This document shows, piece after piece, positions 1 to 7,619 of a stretch of 12,725 bases of DNA. The position numbers were made by a program, and so were the translations under genes. The stretch covers positions 1 through 12,725 of the forward strand of contig JAITDB010000064.1 of the NCBI GenBank assembly GCA_031282785.1, read 5' to 3'. The stretch comes from Holosporaceae bacterium. Lineage in GTDB: Bacteria; Pseudomonadota; Alphaproteobacteria; UBA3830. Below the pieces are notes generated by a model, which worked only from the letters and a program-made list of their open reading frames with translations, searched no databases and had not been told where the DNA came from. The first letter of the stretch is position 1. Every line of letters begins with the position of its first letter.

Positions 1-99
1 CCCCTTTTTAGCAAATTTCGCAAATAATGATGCAATTAACTCGGTATCTTTTACGGAAAAAGATAAAAGCGCTCCTGGAGAAGTTTTTATTTCTTGCAT
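1..99 (-). CDS. tsaE: Probable TsaE (t6A tRNA modification ATPase), N-terminal 33 codons only
   Basis: An open frame starts at ATG 99-97 and runs off the left edge with no stop. The visible peptide ends in DTELIASLFAKFAKKG. This fits the start of TsaE proteins, which have an (E/D)T-x-x-hydrophobic-A helix and a K-x-G just before the GD strand and the P-loop. The P-loop itself lies outside the window, so the family call rests on the N-terminal pattern alone. TsaE is the ATPase that works with TsaB and TsaD to make threonylcarbamoyladenosine on ANN-decoding tRNAs in the cytoplasm. The start lies 21 bp after the lepA stop on the same strand, with a weak TTGGAT ribosome-binding candidate just upstream, so it is probably the last visible gene of the pheST-lepA operon. 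It could instead be an unrelated short-chain start; confidence is moderate. Confidence 0.45.
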   Translation of the reverse strand, partial: MQEIKTSPGALLSFSVKDTELIASLFAKFAKKG

Positions 100-120
100 G
101 TTATCCAACTATAAAATATT

Positions 121-1993
121 TCATACCGTTATATAGAATTCACCTGTTTTTGGGATACTTATAAACAAAACATAGCATAAAAGACAAAAAAAACATTTAT
201 CGTTATTCATTTTTAATGCTGCCAGAAATGTTCCCTGTGGAATTTTTACATTGCCGATTTCGCGCATTTTTTTCTTTCCCTCTTTTTGTTTATCCAGCAG
301 TTTACGTTTTCGAGAGATATCGCCGCCATAGCATTTAGCGGTGACGTCTTTACGGAATGCAGCAATGGTTTCGCGCGCGATTACCTTACCTCCGATGGCG
401 GCCTGAATTGGGATTTTGAACATATGTCTCGGAATGAGGTCCTTGAGGCGTTCACAGAGCAGGCGTCCTCTATATTCGGCGTTTCCGCGATGCACGATCA
501 TAGCGAGGGCGTCCACCGGATCTCCGTTGATTAGAATGGTCATTTTCACCAGGTCCTCCTGACGATATCCGTGCAGCTGATAGTCGAAGCTAGCGTATCC
601 TTTGCTGATGGATTTCAGGCGATCGTAGAAATCGTAGACCACTTCGTTCAGAGGGAGCTCATATTCCAGCATGACACGGGATCCGACGTAGGTAAGTTCC
701 TTCTGAACGCCTCGTTTTTCTTCACAAAGAGCGAGCACATTCCCAAGATATTCGTCCGGCACAATAATTTTGGCCACAATCCAGAGCTCTTCCAGAAAAC
801 TTATGCGACTTGGGTCCGGCATATCTGCGGGATTGTGCATATCAATGATTTGGCCGTTGCTCAGATGAACTTTGTAGACAACGCTTGGCGCCGTTGTCAC
901 CAGATCCAGATTATATTCGCGTTCCAGGCGCTCTTCGATCACCTCCAGATGTAGTAGTCCGAGGAATCCGCAGCGAAAACCGAATCCAAGAGCCTGAGAC
1001 GTTTCCGGCTCAAATGAAAAACTGGCGTCGTTCAGTTGTAATTTTATGAGACTATCCTTCAACTTGCTGTAATCCACGGTGTCCACAGGGAACATACTGC
1101 AAAACACGACCGGAACGCATGGTTTGAAACCTGCCAGTGGCTCTTTGGTCGGATTATTTTCCTGGGTTATCGTATCGCCGACACGGGCATCGCCGACACT
1201 TTTGATGCCAGCAATGATATACCCGATTTCTCCGGTTTTTAATTCCGGTACCTCCGTTGGCTTCGGAGAAAAAATTCCGACTTTTTCAACGACGTAGCTC
1301 ATGCCAGCTGCCATAAGTTTTACCTTCATGCCGGGCTTTACGCAGCCGTCTTTTACTCGCACGAGAGTCACTACGCCCATATAGGGATCATACCAGCTGT
1401 CCACCAGTAGTGCCTTTAGGGGACCAGATTCTTCTCCGCTCGGAGGAGGTAATCTGTGGACCAGAGCTTCCAGCACATCTTCTATGCCAATGCCGACTTT
1501 GGCTGAGACCTGTATAGCGTCGGTGCAGTCCAGGCCAATGACATCCTCTATTTGTTCGCTGACCCTATCCACAGAGGCAGCCGGCAGATCAATCTTATTC
1601 AACACCACAATTATTTCATGATCATGCTCCAGAGCTTGGTACACGTTGGCCAGAGTCTGGGCTTCCACGCCCTGAGTCGCGTCCACCACCAGAATGGATC
1701 CTTCGCAGGCAGCCAAAGATCGGCTCACTTCGTAGGCAAAATCCACGTGCCCAGGAGTATCCATGAGATTCAGCTGATAGCTATTGCTGTCTTTTGCCTT
1801 ATAATTCCAGTCGTACTGTCTGAGCTTTTATGGTAATGCCGCGTTCTCGCTCTATGTCCATGGAGTCCAGCATCTGATCCCGGAATTCCCGGTTGTCGAT
1901 GGCGCCGCAAAACTGCATTAATCGATCCGCCAGAGTGGATTTCCCATGATCAATGTGCGCAATAATCGCAAAATTTCTTATGAGTGATCTCAT
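121..1993 (-). pseudogene. lepA: Elongation factor 4 (LepA), interrupted by a one-base frameshift
   Basis: LepA is a ribosome-bound GTPase (EF4) that acts during initiation/elongation and is widely conserved but often dispensable. The first frame (1993 to 1799) gives 64 residues with the G1 P-loop AHIDHGKST (12-20) and the G2 region ERGITIKAQ, then hits TAA at 1801-1799. The second frame carries the rest: [14 protein letters not shown], the G3 motif DTPGH, the G4 motif NKID, the EF-G-like domains and the LepA C-terminal signature ([20 protein letters not shown]). Removing one base just after the VRL codons (about 1799-1807) restores a continuous product of roughly 623 residues with no missing segment, against about 600 in the family. 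The C-terminus continues about 24 residues beyond the conserved LAALKM with a hydrophobic, Cys/Phe-rich tail, so the native stop also seems to be lost. The ATG at 1993 overlaps the pheT TGA (ATGA) and has no good ribosome-binding site of its own, which suggests translational coupling. It may be a recent pseudogene or a sequencing error. Confidence 0.9.
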
Positions 1994-4365
1994 TTTTTTC
2001 TTAATTCTCCGCCGGCTTCTTCCACAAATTTTATGATTCTTTCTGAAATCACCTGAGCTTCATCTTCGGTTAGTGTGCGATCGACAGCATCCAATGTAAC
2101 GGCGATTCCTATGGATTTTCTGGCGTTTTCCAGCTCAAATGAATCAAAAACATCTGCTTTGACTATTTTTTTATCTATCTTGTATATGGATGCTAGAATT
2201 GGTCCGATGGCAACTGAAGAATCAAATATAAACGAAAAATCTCGGTTGATTTTTGGAAATACCTTATGATTGTAAGGAATATTATTTGGCGAAACGTCAC
2301 AATTTTCGATTATCAGCTCGAAACAGGCCACTATTTCAGACACCGCAAACAATTTATTTATTTTTGGATGCAATTCCCCGAAATGCCCAATTTTTTTCTT
2401 GCCCAGGTACACAGTGCCGCTTCTGGACGGATGATAATATGACGGAGCCTCTTGTTTTATGGTAACATCTTTTTCGCTTATACCGAAATATCCGAGTGCC
2501 GTCATGAGATCGCTTTTGGCATCGAATACATTTATTTTTCTATGGGACTGGATCCAAGATCTATCCTGAAAATCACCGGCGCGGAGTCCAGCAATGTGGG
2601 TTTCCTGCATACAGGCGCCGTAGAAGACGTTGCCGGATTCACAGAGCTCGACATGAGACTGACCGTAGTTTAGCGATCGGATGGCAGCCAGGATTAATCC
2701 CGGAATCAAAGACGGCCTCATGGTACTGAGATCTTCACTAATAGAGTTCAGCAACTGAATAACCTTTTTCTTTTCTTTAAAAGCATCAGCGTAAGTAGAT
2801 TTTATGAAAGAATAGGACACTACTTCCGACAATCCGCAAGATGCCAGCAGGCGTTTGATGGCCATAAGGGTATTTTCCTGCTGCAAAATAGTGTTATCGC
2901 CCTCCAGCTGAGTATCGATTTTTTTTTCGGGAACGTTGTCGTAGCCAGTGATACGTAATATTTCTTCGATCAGGTCTTCTTCGATGCCGAGATCAGATCT
3001 CCAGCTGGGCACGAGGAAGGTCGAGACCTCGCCAGAGGAGCTTAGTTCCTTTAGACCGAGTTTTAGCAGTATTTTTTTAGCGGTTGACCAGTCGATTTCG
3101 TAGCCACTCAGACTATCGAGTTTTTCTTTGGTGAGTTGAATAGATCTATCGACCTTCGGATGAGTGCCGACAATGCAGATATTGCTGGCAGTTCCGCCAC
3201 AGACGTCGATGATGGCCCGGGTGACAGTTTCTAGTCCCGCCACGCAGGAGTCCCGATCTATGCCGCGCTCGAATCTTGTGCGGGAATCACTGGTGATATC
3301 CAAAAATGTTCCGGTTCTCGAAACAAAAATCGGATCAAAAAGTCCTGATTCCAGAAGGATATCGGTGGTATTTTCGTCGCAGGCTGTTCTGGAGCCGCCC
3401 ATGACTCCGAGCAGACAAAGCACGTTTTTTTCGTCGGCAGCCACCAGCATATCTTGATGCAAAACATATTCCTGCCCTTTGATATCAAAGAATTTTTCTT
3501 TATTTTTGGCGAACCGAATGGTCAGTTGTCCATTGATTTTGTTTAGATCGTACACATGTAGTGGCCGCCCACTATCCATCAGCCACAAATTTGCCAGATC
3601 CACAACCGACGATATGCTATTCATGCCCACCGCCCGAAATAAGGATCGCAGCCAATCTGGACTTTGACCATTTTTTATGCCGCGAATGACACGAAACGCG
3701 ATCACCGGAGCGTAGCAACTGCAGGCGTCGCTTTTTTCGTAATTTATGTGTAGAGGAAATTCAAAGGAACTCTTGCTGGATATATCGTCTGGCACAACGA
3801 ACTTTCCTACTCCGGCTGCGGCCAGGTCGCGGGCAATTCCCTTCAGGGAAAAGCAATCTCCGCGATTGGGAGTAATGGAGACGTCCAGAATGCCTCCGTC
3901 GAACCCAAGAGCGTCTCCCACCGACATGGACAAATTTATATCTGGTCCGAGGTCTATTATGCCGTCGTTGCCATCGCTCGGCATGGATAATTCGTCATAG
4001 GAACACAGCATGCCTTCGCTCTCAACGCCACGGATCTTACTATGAGAAAGCACGTCGCCGGAACGAGGGATAATCGCACCTGGCAGAGCCAATATGCCCG
4101 TGAGTCCTTTGTGTACATTGCCAGCACCGCAGATAATTCTCCATTTTTTGCCGTGAGCGTCGGCTACGACACACAGCTTCAGTTTATCAGCGTTCGGATG
4201 CTGTTCCACATGCTCTATGCGAGCCAATTTGAAATTTCGAAACATGACCTTGGGATCACAAAAATCATCCACTTCCAGGCCAAGGGTGGTTAATTTTTGG
4301 GCAATCTGATATATGTCCCAATCCGTTTCGAGATGACGCTTCAACCAGTTGAACGTAAAACGCAT
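1990..4365 (-). CDS. pheT: Phenylalanine--tRNA ligase beta subunit
   Basis: This is the beta subunit of the cytoplasmic alpha2-beta2 phenylalanyl-tRNA synthetase, which contributes tRNA binding and editing. The product is 791 residues, the normal family length. Visible regions in order are: the [13 protein letters not shown]-terminus; an EMAP/OB-type tRNA-binding domain at about 40-150, including [10 protein letters not shown] and [17 protein letters not shown]; the [20 protein letters not shown] motif at 161-180; the B3/4 editing and B5 regions; the catalytic-like core; and a C-terminal anticodon-binding ferredoxin-like (FDX-ACB) domain from about 697, beginning near [10 protein letters not shown]. 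The start ATG 4365 is preceded by GGAG with 7-nt spacing (4376-4373). It sits 21 bp after pheS and its TGA overlaps the lepA ATG, so it is the middle gene of an operon. It looks intact. Confidence 0.98.
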   Translation of the reverse strand: MRFTFNWLKRHLETDWDIYQIAQKLTTLGLEVDDFCDPKVMFRNFKLARIEHVEQHPNADKLKLCVVADAHGKKWRIICGAGNVHKGLTGILALPGAIIPRSGDVLSHSKIRGVESEGMLCSYDELSMPSDGNDGIIDLGPDINLSMSVGDALGFDGGILDVSITPNRGDCFSLKGIARDLAAAGVGKFVVPDDISSKSSFEFPLHINYEKSDACSCYAPVIAFRVIRGIKNGQSPDWLRSLFRAVGMNSISSVVDLANLWLMDSGRPLHVYDLNKINGQLTIRFAKNKEKFFDIKGQEYVLHQDMLVAADEKNVLCLLGVMGGSRTACDENTTDILLESGLFDPIFVSRTGTFLDITSDSRTRFERGIDRDSCVAGLETVTRAIIDVCGGTASNICIVGTHPKVDRSIQLTKEKLDSLSGYEIDWSTAKKILLKLGLKELSSSGEVSTFLVPSWRSDLGIEEDLIEEILRITGYDNVPEKKIDTQLEGDNTILQQENTLMAIKRLLASCGLSEVVSYSFIKSTYADAFKEKKKVIQLLNSISEDLSTMRPSLIPGLILAAIRSLNYGQSHVELCESGNVFYGACMQETHIAGLRAGDFQDRSWIQSHRKINVFDAKSDLMTALGYFGISEKDVTIKQEAPSYYHPSRSGTVYLGKKKIGHFGELHPKINKLFAVSEIVACFELIIENCDVSPNNIPYNHKVFPKINRDFSFIFDSSVAIGPILASIYKIDKKIVKADVFDSFELENARKSIGIAVTLDAVDRTLTEDEAQVISERIIKFVEEAGGELRKK

Positions 4366-4386
4366 ATTATTACTCCACCCACTAAA

Positions 4387-5439
4387 TTATCTGGCAACAT
4401 AATTAAAACCGAATCTATTTCTCCAGCGTTCGTTGGACTCGAAGTAGTCACGGAGATCAGGAACGCCGTATTTCAAGGACGTCATGCGCTCCAGTCCGAA
4501 ACCAAAAGCAAATCCTTGATAAACACTCGGATCAACATTGCCATATCTCAAAACGTTCGGATGAACCATGCCAGCACCTCCTATTTCCAACCATTTGTCT
4601 CCAGATCCAAACACCACTTTCCCATCTTTGATCTCGTAGTTCATGTCGACCTCTGCAGACGGCTCCGTAAATGGGAAAAAACTCGGTCTGAAACGAACCG
4701 ATAAATTGGGAGCCGAAAAAAAATTTTTCAAAAAATCTGCAATGAACCATTTTAAATTTGCAAAGCTCACGTCTTTATCCACCATAATACACTCCACCTG
4801 ATTAAACATGGGCGTATGAGTGGCGTCGTAGTCACTCCGGAACACCCGTCCCATCGCGAAAAATCTGAACGGAGGTTTGTGAGCGAGCATCGCATGAGTC
4901 TGCACCGGAGACGTATGTGTTCGCAGCAATTTTCGGCCGTGTTCGTCAGCACACATGTTTGTGTAGAAGGTATCGTGCATGGTGCGCGCCGGATGATGAT
5001 CCGGCATATTCAGAGTAGTGAAATTATAGTACTCACTTTCGATGTCAGGACCGTCGGCCAGCACAAATCCGTAGGACGACATGATGCCAGCAACTTCCTC
5101 CATGACCTTCGTAAGCGGATGAATGGTCCCGTTCGGACGCGGCGGCGTTGGCATAGTCACGTCGATAAATTCAGATGCCAGTCTCTTTTCCTGCTGCTTA
5201 ATCTCAAGTTCGACGGCTTTGGCGTTCAGATGACCGTTCACAGAATCCTTAACAGCATTAATTTTTGCGCCAACCTCACGCTTTTCAGCAGCAGATAAAT
5301 CTTTTAGCCCCTTGAGCATGTCTGTGATTTTGCCGTTTTTGCCAAAAACCGCGCCTCTTATCTGATCCAATTTTTGAAGATCGTCGCAGGAAGCTATTTC
5401 GAATAAACAGGAAGCCAGTAATTTATCAAGCTCAGACAT
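4387..5439 (-). CDS. pheS: Phenylalanine--tRNA ligase alpha subunit
   Basis: This is the catalytic alpha subunit of phenylalanyl-tRNA synthetase, which charges tRNA-Phe together with the pheT product. From the chosen start the protein has 350 residues, the usual family length. It has an N-terminal coiled-coil tRNA-binding arm (about 1-95) and a class II catalytic core: motif 1 region TIHPLT (105-110), motif 2 GRVFRSDYDATHTPMFNQVE (197-216), the EIGGAGMVHPNVL segment (285-297) and motif 3 FGFGLERM (312-319). The frame is open for 26 more codons to ATG 5517, but two adjacent ATGs at 5442 and 5439 follow a good Shine-Dalgarno (TTGAGGGT). The second gives 5-nt spacing and the family-typical N-terminus (MSELDKLL), so I chose 5439. 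It is the first gene of the minus-strand operon. Confidence 0.97.
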   Translation of the reverse strand: MSELDKLLASCLFEIASCDDLQKLDQIRGAVFGKNGKITDMLKGLKDLSAAEKREVGAKINAVKDSVNGHLNAKAVELEIKQQEKRLASEFIDVTMPTPPRPNGTIHPLTKVMEEVAGIMSSYGFVLADGPDIESEYYNFTTLNMPDHHPARTMHDTFYTNMCADEHGRKLLRTHTSPVQTHAMLAHKPPFRFFAMGRVFRSDYDATHTPMFNQVECIMVDKDVSFANLKWFIADFLKNFFSAPNLSVRFRPSFFPFTEPSAEVDMNYEIKDGKVVFGSGDKWLEIGGAGMVHPNVLRYGNVDPSVYQGFAFGFGLERMTSLKYGVPDLRDYFESNERWRNRFGFNYVAR

Positions 5440-5590
5440 CATACCCTCAATATTTTGAAAACAATCACTATGAAACCGTCGATATCCGGAAAAGTTCACG
5501 GATCCAAACCGTTTCAATATGTACGCATGTTACCAAAAAAGAAAACATAATAAAAGGAAGAATAAAATGGATTTTTTTGGTGAAAGCACT

Positions 5591-5608
5591 TGTAAAAACA
5601 GATTTACA
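5591..5608. repeat. Perfect dyad TGTAAA-N6-TTTACA
   Basis: TGTAAA (5591-5596) and TTTACA (5603-5608) are exact reverse complements around a 6-bp spacer, giving an 18-bp operator-like palindrome in the divergent intergenic region. The symmetry is read directly. A regulatory role is inferred only from its position, and chance is possible in AT-rich DNA. Confidence 0.35.
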
Positions 5609-5622
5609 CACTACTTTTATTG

Positions 5623-5638
5623 TATAGATTGCTCTATA
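5623..5638. repeat. Perfect dyad TATAGA-TTGC-TCTATA
   Basis: A 6-bp perfect inverted repeat with a 4-bp spacer lies 39 bp upstream of the hydrolase start codon and overlaps the candidate -35 box of the rightward operon. It could be an operator or a short hairpin. Being purely AT-rich, it may equally be chance. Confidence 0.3.
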
Positions 5639-5657
5639 TATAAAAATACACTATTAT
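5629..5657 (+). promoter_or_regulatory. Candidate sigma70-type promoter of the hydrolase-tyrS-MBL-addB operon
   Basis: TTGCTC (5629-5634) and TATTAT (5652-5657) are separated by 17 bp. The -10 box matches TATAAT at 5 of 6 positions, but the -35 matches only TTG. The predicted transcript would start about 12 nt before the ribosome-binding site AGGAG (5666-5670), which is a short leader. TATAAA at 5639-5644 is an alternative -10 box. Confidence 0.3.
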
Positions 5658-5676
5658 ACAACGACAGGAGACTAGA

Positions 5677-6333
5677 ATGCCAGAATTAGTTTTAACAGGA
5701 CATGCAGGAAGAATCGAAGCCAGATATCATCATAGTAAAGATCCTAATGCTCCTCTGGTTATAGTGTTGCATCCCAATCCTCTACAGGGAGGAACCATGA
5801 ACAACCGAGTCACACTTACGCTGTACAGTGCGTTCATTGAAAACGGATTTTCCGCCATACGATTTAATTTTCGGGGCGTTGGGAAGTCTGAGGGCGTTCA
5901 TGATAAAGGAGAGGGAGAACTAACCGATACCGCTGCAGTTCTAGACTGGATACAGTCCATAAATCAGGGAAAACGAGAGCTCTGGGTTGCTGGATTTTCG
6001 TTTGGAGCCCTTATTAGCATGCAGCTTCTCATGAGACGTCCGGAAATTGCAGGATTTGTATCAGTATGTCCTCCGGCAAATATATATGATTTTTCATTTT
6101 TGGCCCCCTGCCCCGTTTCCGGCATGATAATAAATGGAGAAGACGACGAAATCTGTCCGATTTTCAACGTAAATAAATTGGTGGACAAGCTCAATTCCCA
6201 AAAAGGAATCGCCATTGACTATCGTGTGATTCCCAACTGCGATCATTCCTTTAAAAATCATTTGGATACCATAAAAAAGTGTGTTACAGAATACATAAGC
6301 CCTAGATACGATCAGCTAGCGGTGAATTTATAA
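5677..6333 (+). CDS. Small alpha/beta hydrolase (COG2945-like)
   Basis: A 218-residue cytoplasmic alpha/beta-hydrolase fold protein with no signal peptide or membrane segment. The layout is that of a compact family common in proteobacteria: strand plus HPNPLQGGTMNN (32-43), RFNFRGVGKSEG (62-73), the nucleophile elbow GFSFG with Ser108, an acid in NGEDDE (Asp156 or Asp157) and the catalytic His190 in CDHSF. All three triad residues are present, so it is probably an active esterase or hydrolase, but the substrate cannot be read from the sequence. The start is set by AGGAG (5666-5670) with 6-nt spacing. It is the first gene of the plus-strand operon, with tyrS starting 23 bp after its stop. Confidence 0.88.
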   Translation: MPELVLTGHAGRIEARYHHSKDPNAPLVIVLHPNPLQGGTMNNRVTLTLYSAFIENGFSAIRFNFRGVGKSEGVHDKGEGELTDTAAVLDWIQSINQGKRELWVAGFSFGALISMQLLMRRPEIAGFVSVCPPANIYDFSFLAPCPVSGMIINGEDDEICPIFNVNKLVDKLNSQKGIAIDYRVIPNCDHSFKNHLDTIKKCVTEYISPRYDQLAVNL

Positions 6334-6356
6334 TTTTCGTAAGGAGAATGGTGTCC

Positions 6357-7619
6357 ATGAAATTTAAATCTTCTTTTTTGAACGAAGCGAGTGCCAGAGG
6401 ATTTCTATACCAATTCACCAATTTAGAGGAAATGGACGAATATCTCAACTCTGGAGTTGGCTGCGGATACATAGGATTCGATATCACTGCCAAAAGTCTG
6501 CATATTGGTAGTTTTATTCCTATTTCCCTACTGCGTCTGTTTCAGAAACATGGTCACAAGCCCATTGTGCTAGTAGGAGGAGGCACCACCAAGATCGGAG
6601 ATCCGTCTTTCCGAAACACCATGAGGCCTCTGCTGACCAACGAGCAGATCGCTGAAAATATGGTGGGCATAAAGGCCTGTCTGAAACCGTTTCTGAAGTT
6701 CGGCGATGGCGAATCCGACGCCGTCATGGTAGACAACGCCGATTGGCTGGATAAATTGGAATATATTCCGTTTCTCCGAGATACGGGAAAATATTTTTCC
6801 ATTAATCGCATGATCGGATTCGATTCGGTAAAATCCAAGTTGACGGAAAATAATTCCCTGAGTTTCTTAGAATTCAACTATATGGTGCTGCAGGCCCATG
6901 ATTTTTGCGAATTGTATCAGAAAAGAGGCTGCAGAATTCAGTTTGGCGGTCAGGATCAATGGGGAAATATTGTGTGCGGCGTTGAGTTGGCAAAGAAAAA
7001 ACTCGGCGTGGAGATTTTCGGCTGCACGTGTCCGCTATTGACCACCAGCGACGGCAAAAAAATGGGGAAAACCGCCAACGGAGCCGTCTGGCTGCTAGAA
7101 GAAATGTATAGTCCCTATGATTTTTGGCAATATTGGAGAAACATAGACGACGCCGACGTAATAAAAATGATGTATTTATTTAGTGACACCAGTCTGGACG
7201 AAATAAAAAAAATGGAATCTCTCCGCGGTCATGAATTGAACGAAATCAAAAAACTACTGGCAGATGAAATTACCACTCGGGTTCATGGACATCATGCTCT
7301 GGACGCGATTCATCGCTCTGCAGCCGGTCTGTTCGATAAAAAATCCCAGGATTTTGAAAATATGACGTCCGTTCCGAAATATGAACTGGATCCATCGGAA
7401 ATCGAAACCACATCTCTGGTAGATATCCTGGCAAATGCCAACATGTGCGAAAGTCGAGGAGATGCGAAAAGATTGCTGCGTGGCAGTGGTGTCCAAGTAA
7501 ATAACGCAATCGTCGACGAAAATTATAAAATATCCGCTGACTCCTTCGCCAACGGTTTCGTAAAAATAACCTGCGGAAAGAAAAAACATCTGTTGGTTAT
7601 TTTAAGGTCAGCAGTATGA
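6357..7619 (+). CDS. tyrS: Tyrosine--tRNA ligase
   Basis: A class I aminoacyl-tRNA synthetase that charges tRNA-Tyr in the cytoplasm; 420 residues, the normal length. The Rossmann core begins at YIGFD (38-42), with the HIGH-type motif HIGS (49-52), GGGTTKIGDPS (74-84), the tyrosine-binding Y175/Q179/D182 cluster in YMVLQAHD, GGQDQWGN (197-204) and the KMSKS loop in its alphaproteobacterial form KMGKT (235-239). The C-terminal S4-like RNA-binding domain spans about 350-420. The frame also has ATG 6348 and GTG 6351, but the Shine-Dalgarno AAGGAG (6341-6346) leaves only 1 and 4 nt to these. ATG 6357 leaves 10 nt and gives the family-like MKFKSSFL start, so I prefer it. Its TGA overlaps the ATG of the next gene. 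Confidence 0.97.
   Translation: MKFKSSFLNEASARGFLYQFTNLEEMDEYLNSGVGCGYIGFDITAKSLHIGSFIPISLLRLFQKHGHKPIVLVGGGTTKIGDPSFRNTMRPLLTNEQIAENMVGIKACLKPFLKFGDGESDAVMVDNADWLDKLEYIPFLRDTGKYFSINRMIGFDSVKSKLTENNSLSFLEFNYMVLQAHDFCELYQKRGCRIQFGGQDQWGNIVCGVELAKKKLGVEIFGCTCPLLTTSDGKKMGKTANGAVWLLEEMYSPYDFWQYWRNIDDADVIKMMYLFSDTSLDEIKKMESLRGHELNEIKKLLADEITTRVHGHHALDAIHRSAAGLFDKKSQDFENMTSVPKYELDPSEIETTSLVDILANANMCESRGDAKRLLRGSGVQVNNAIVDENYKISADSFANGFVKITCGKKKHLLVILRSAV

Larger units (their letters stand above)
5440..5676. other. Divergent intergenic region between pheS and the alpha/beta hydrolase
   Basis: This AT-rich 237-bp stretch separates two operons that point away from each other and should hold both promoters. 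It contains two perfect dyads, listed separately. A 40-codon plus-strand frame opens at ATG 5567 after an AAGGAAG ribosome-binding candidate (5554-5560) and ends at TAG 5687-5689, inside the hydrolase gene in another frame. I cannot link it to any family. The 26 in-frame codons upstream of pheS are also here. No tRNA or clear attenuator was seen. Confidence 0.6.

Noticed and set aside
571..954. 127-codon plus-strand open frame
   Set aside because: It lies wholly antisense to the conserved lepA coding region and shows no recognisable family; it is a shadow of lepA codon use.
1799..1810. Programmed +1 frameshifting of the prfB type in lepA
   Set aside because: The P-site codon TTA would have to re-pair at TAT, which is poor, there is no upstream internal Shine-Dalgarno at the right distance, and LepA is not known to use frameshifting. 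A mutation or sequencing error is simpler.
4816..5298. 160-codon plus-strand open frame
   Set aside because: Antisense to the conserved catalytic core and arm of pheS; no ribosome-binding site or family features, so a shadow frame.
5440..5517. Phe-containing 26-codon in-frame stretch before pheS, resembling an attenuator leader peptide
   Set aside because: Its four Phe codons are spread out, it is in frame with pheS with no stop, and no alternative hairpins with a T-run follow. The good Shine-Dalgarno at the adjacent ATG pair explains the gene start better.
6348..6356. ATG 6348 or GTG 6351 as the tyrS start
   Set aside because: They leave only 1 and 4 nt after AAGGAG, and the family N-terminus matches the start at 6357.
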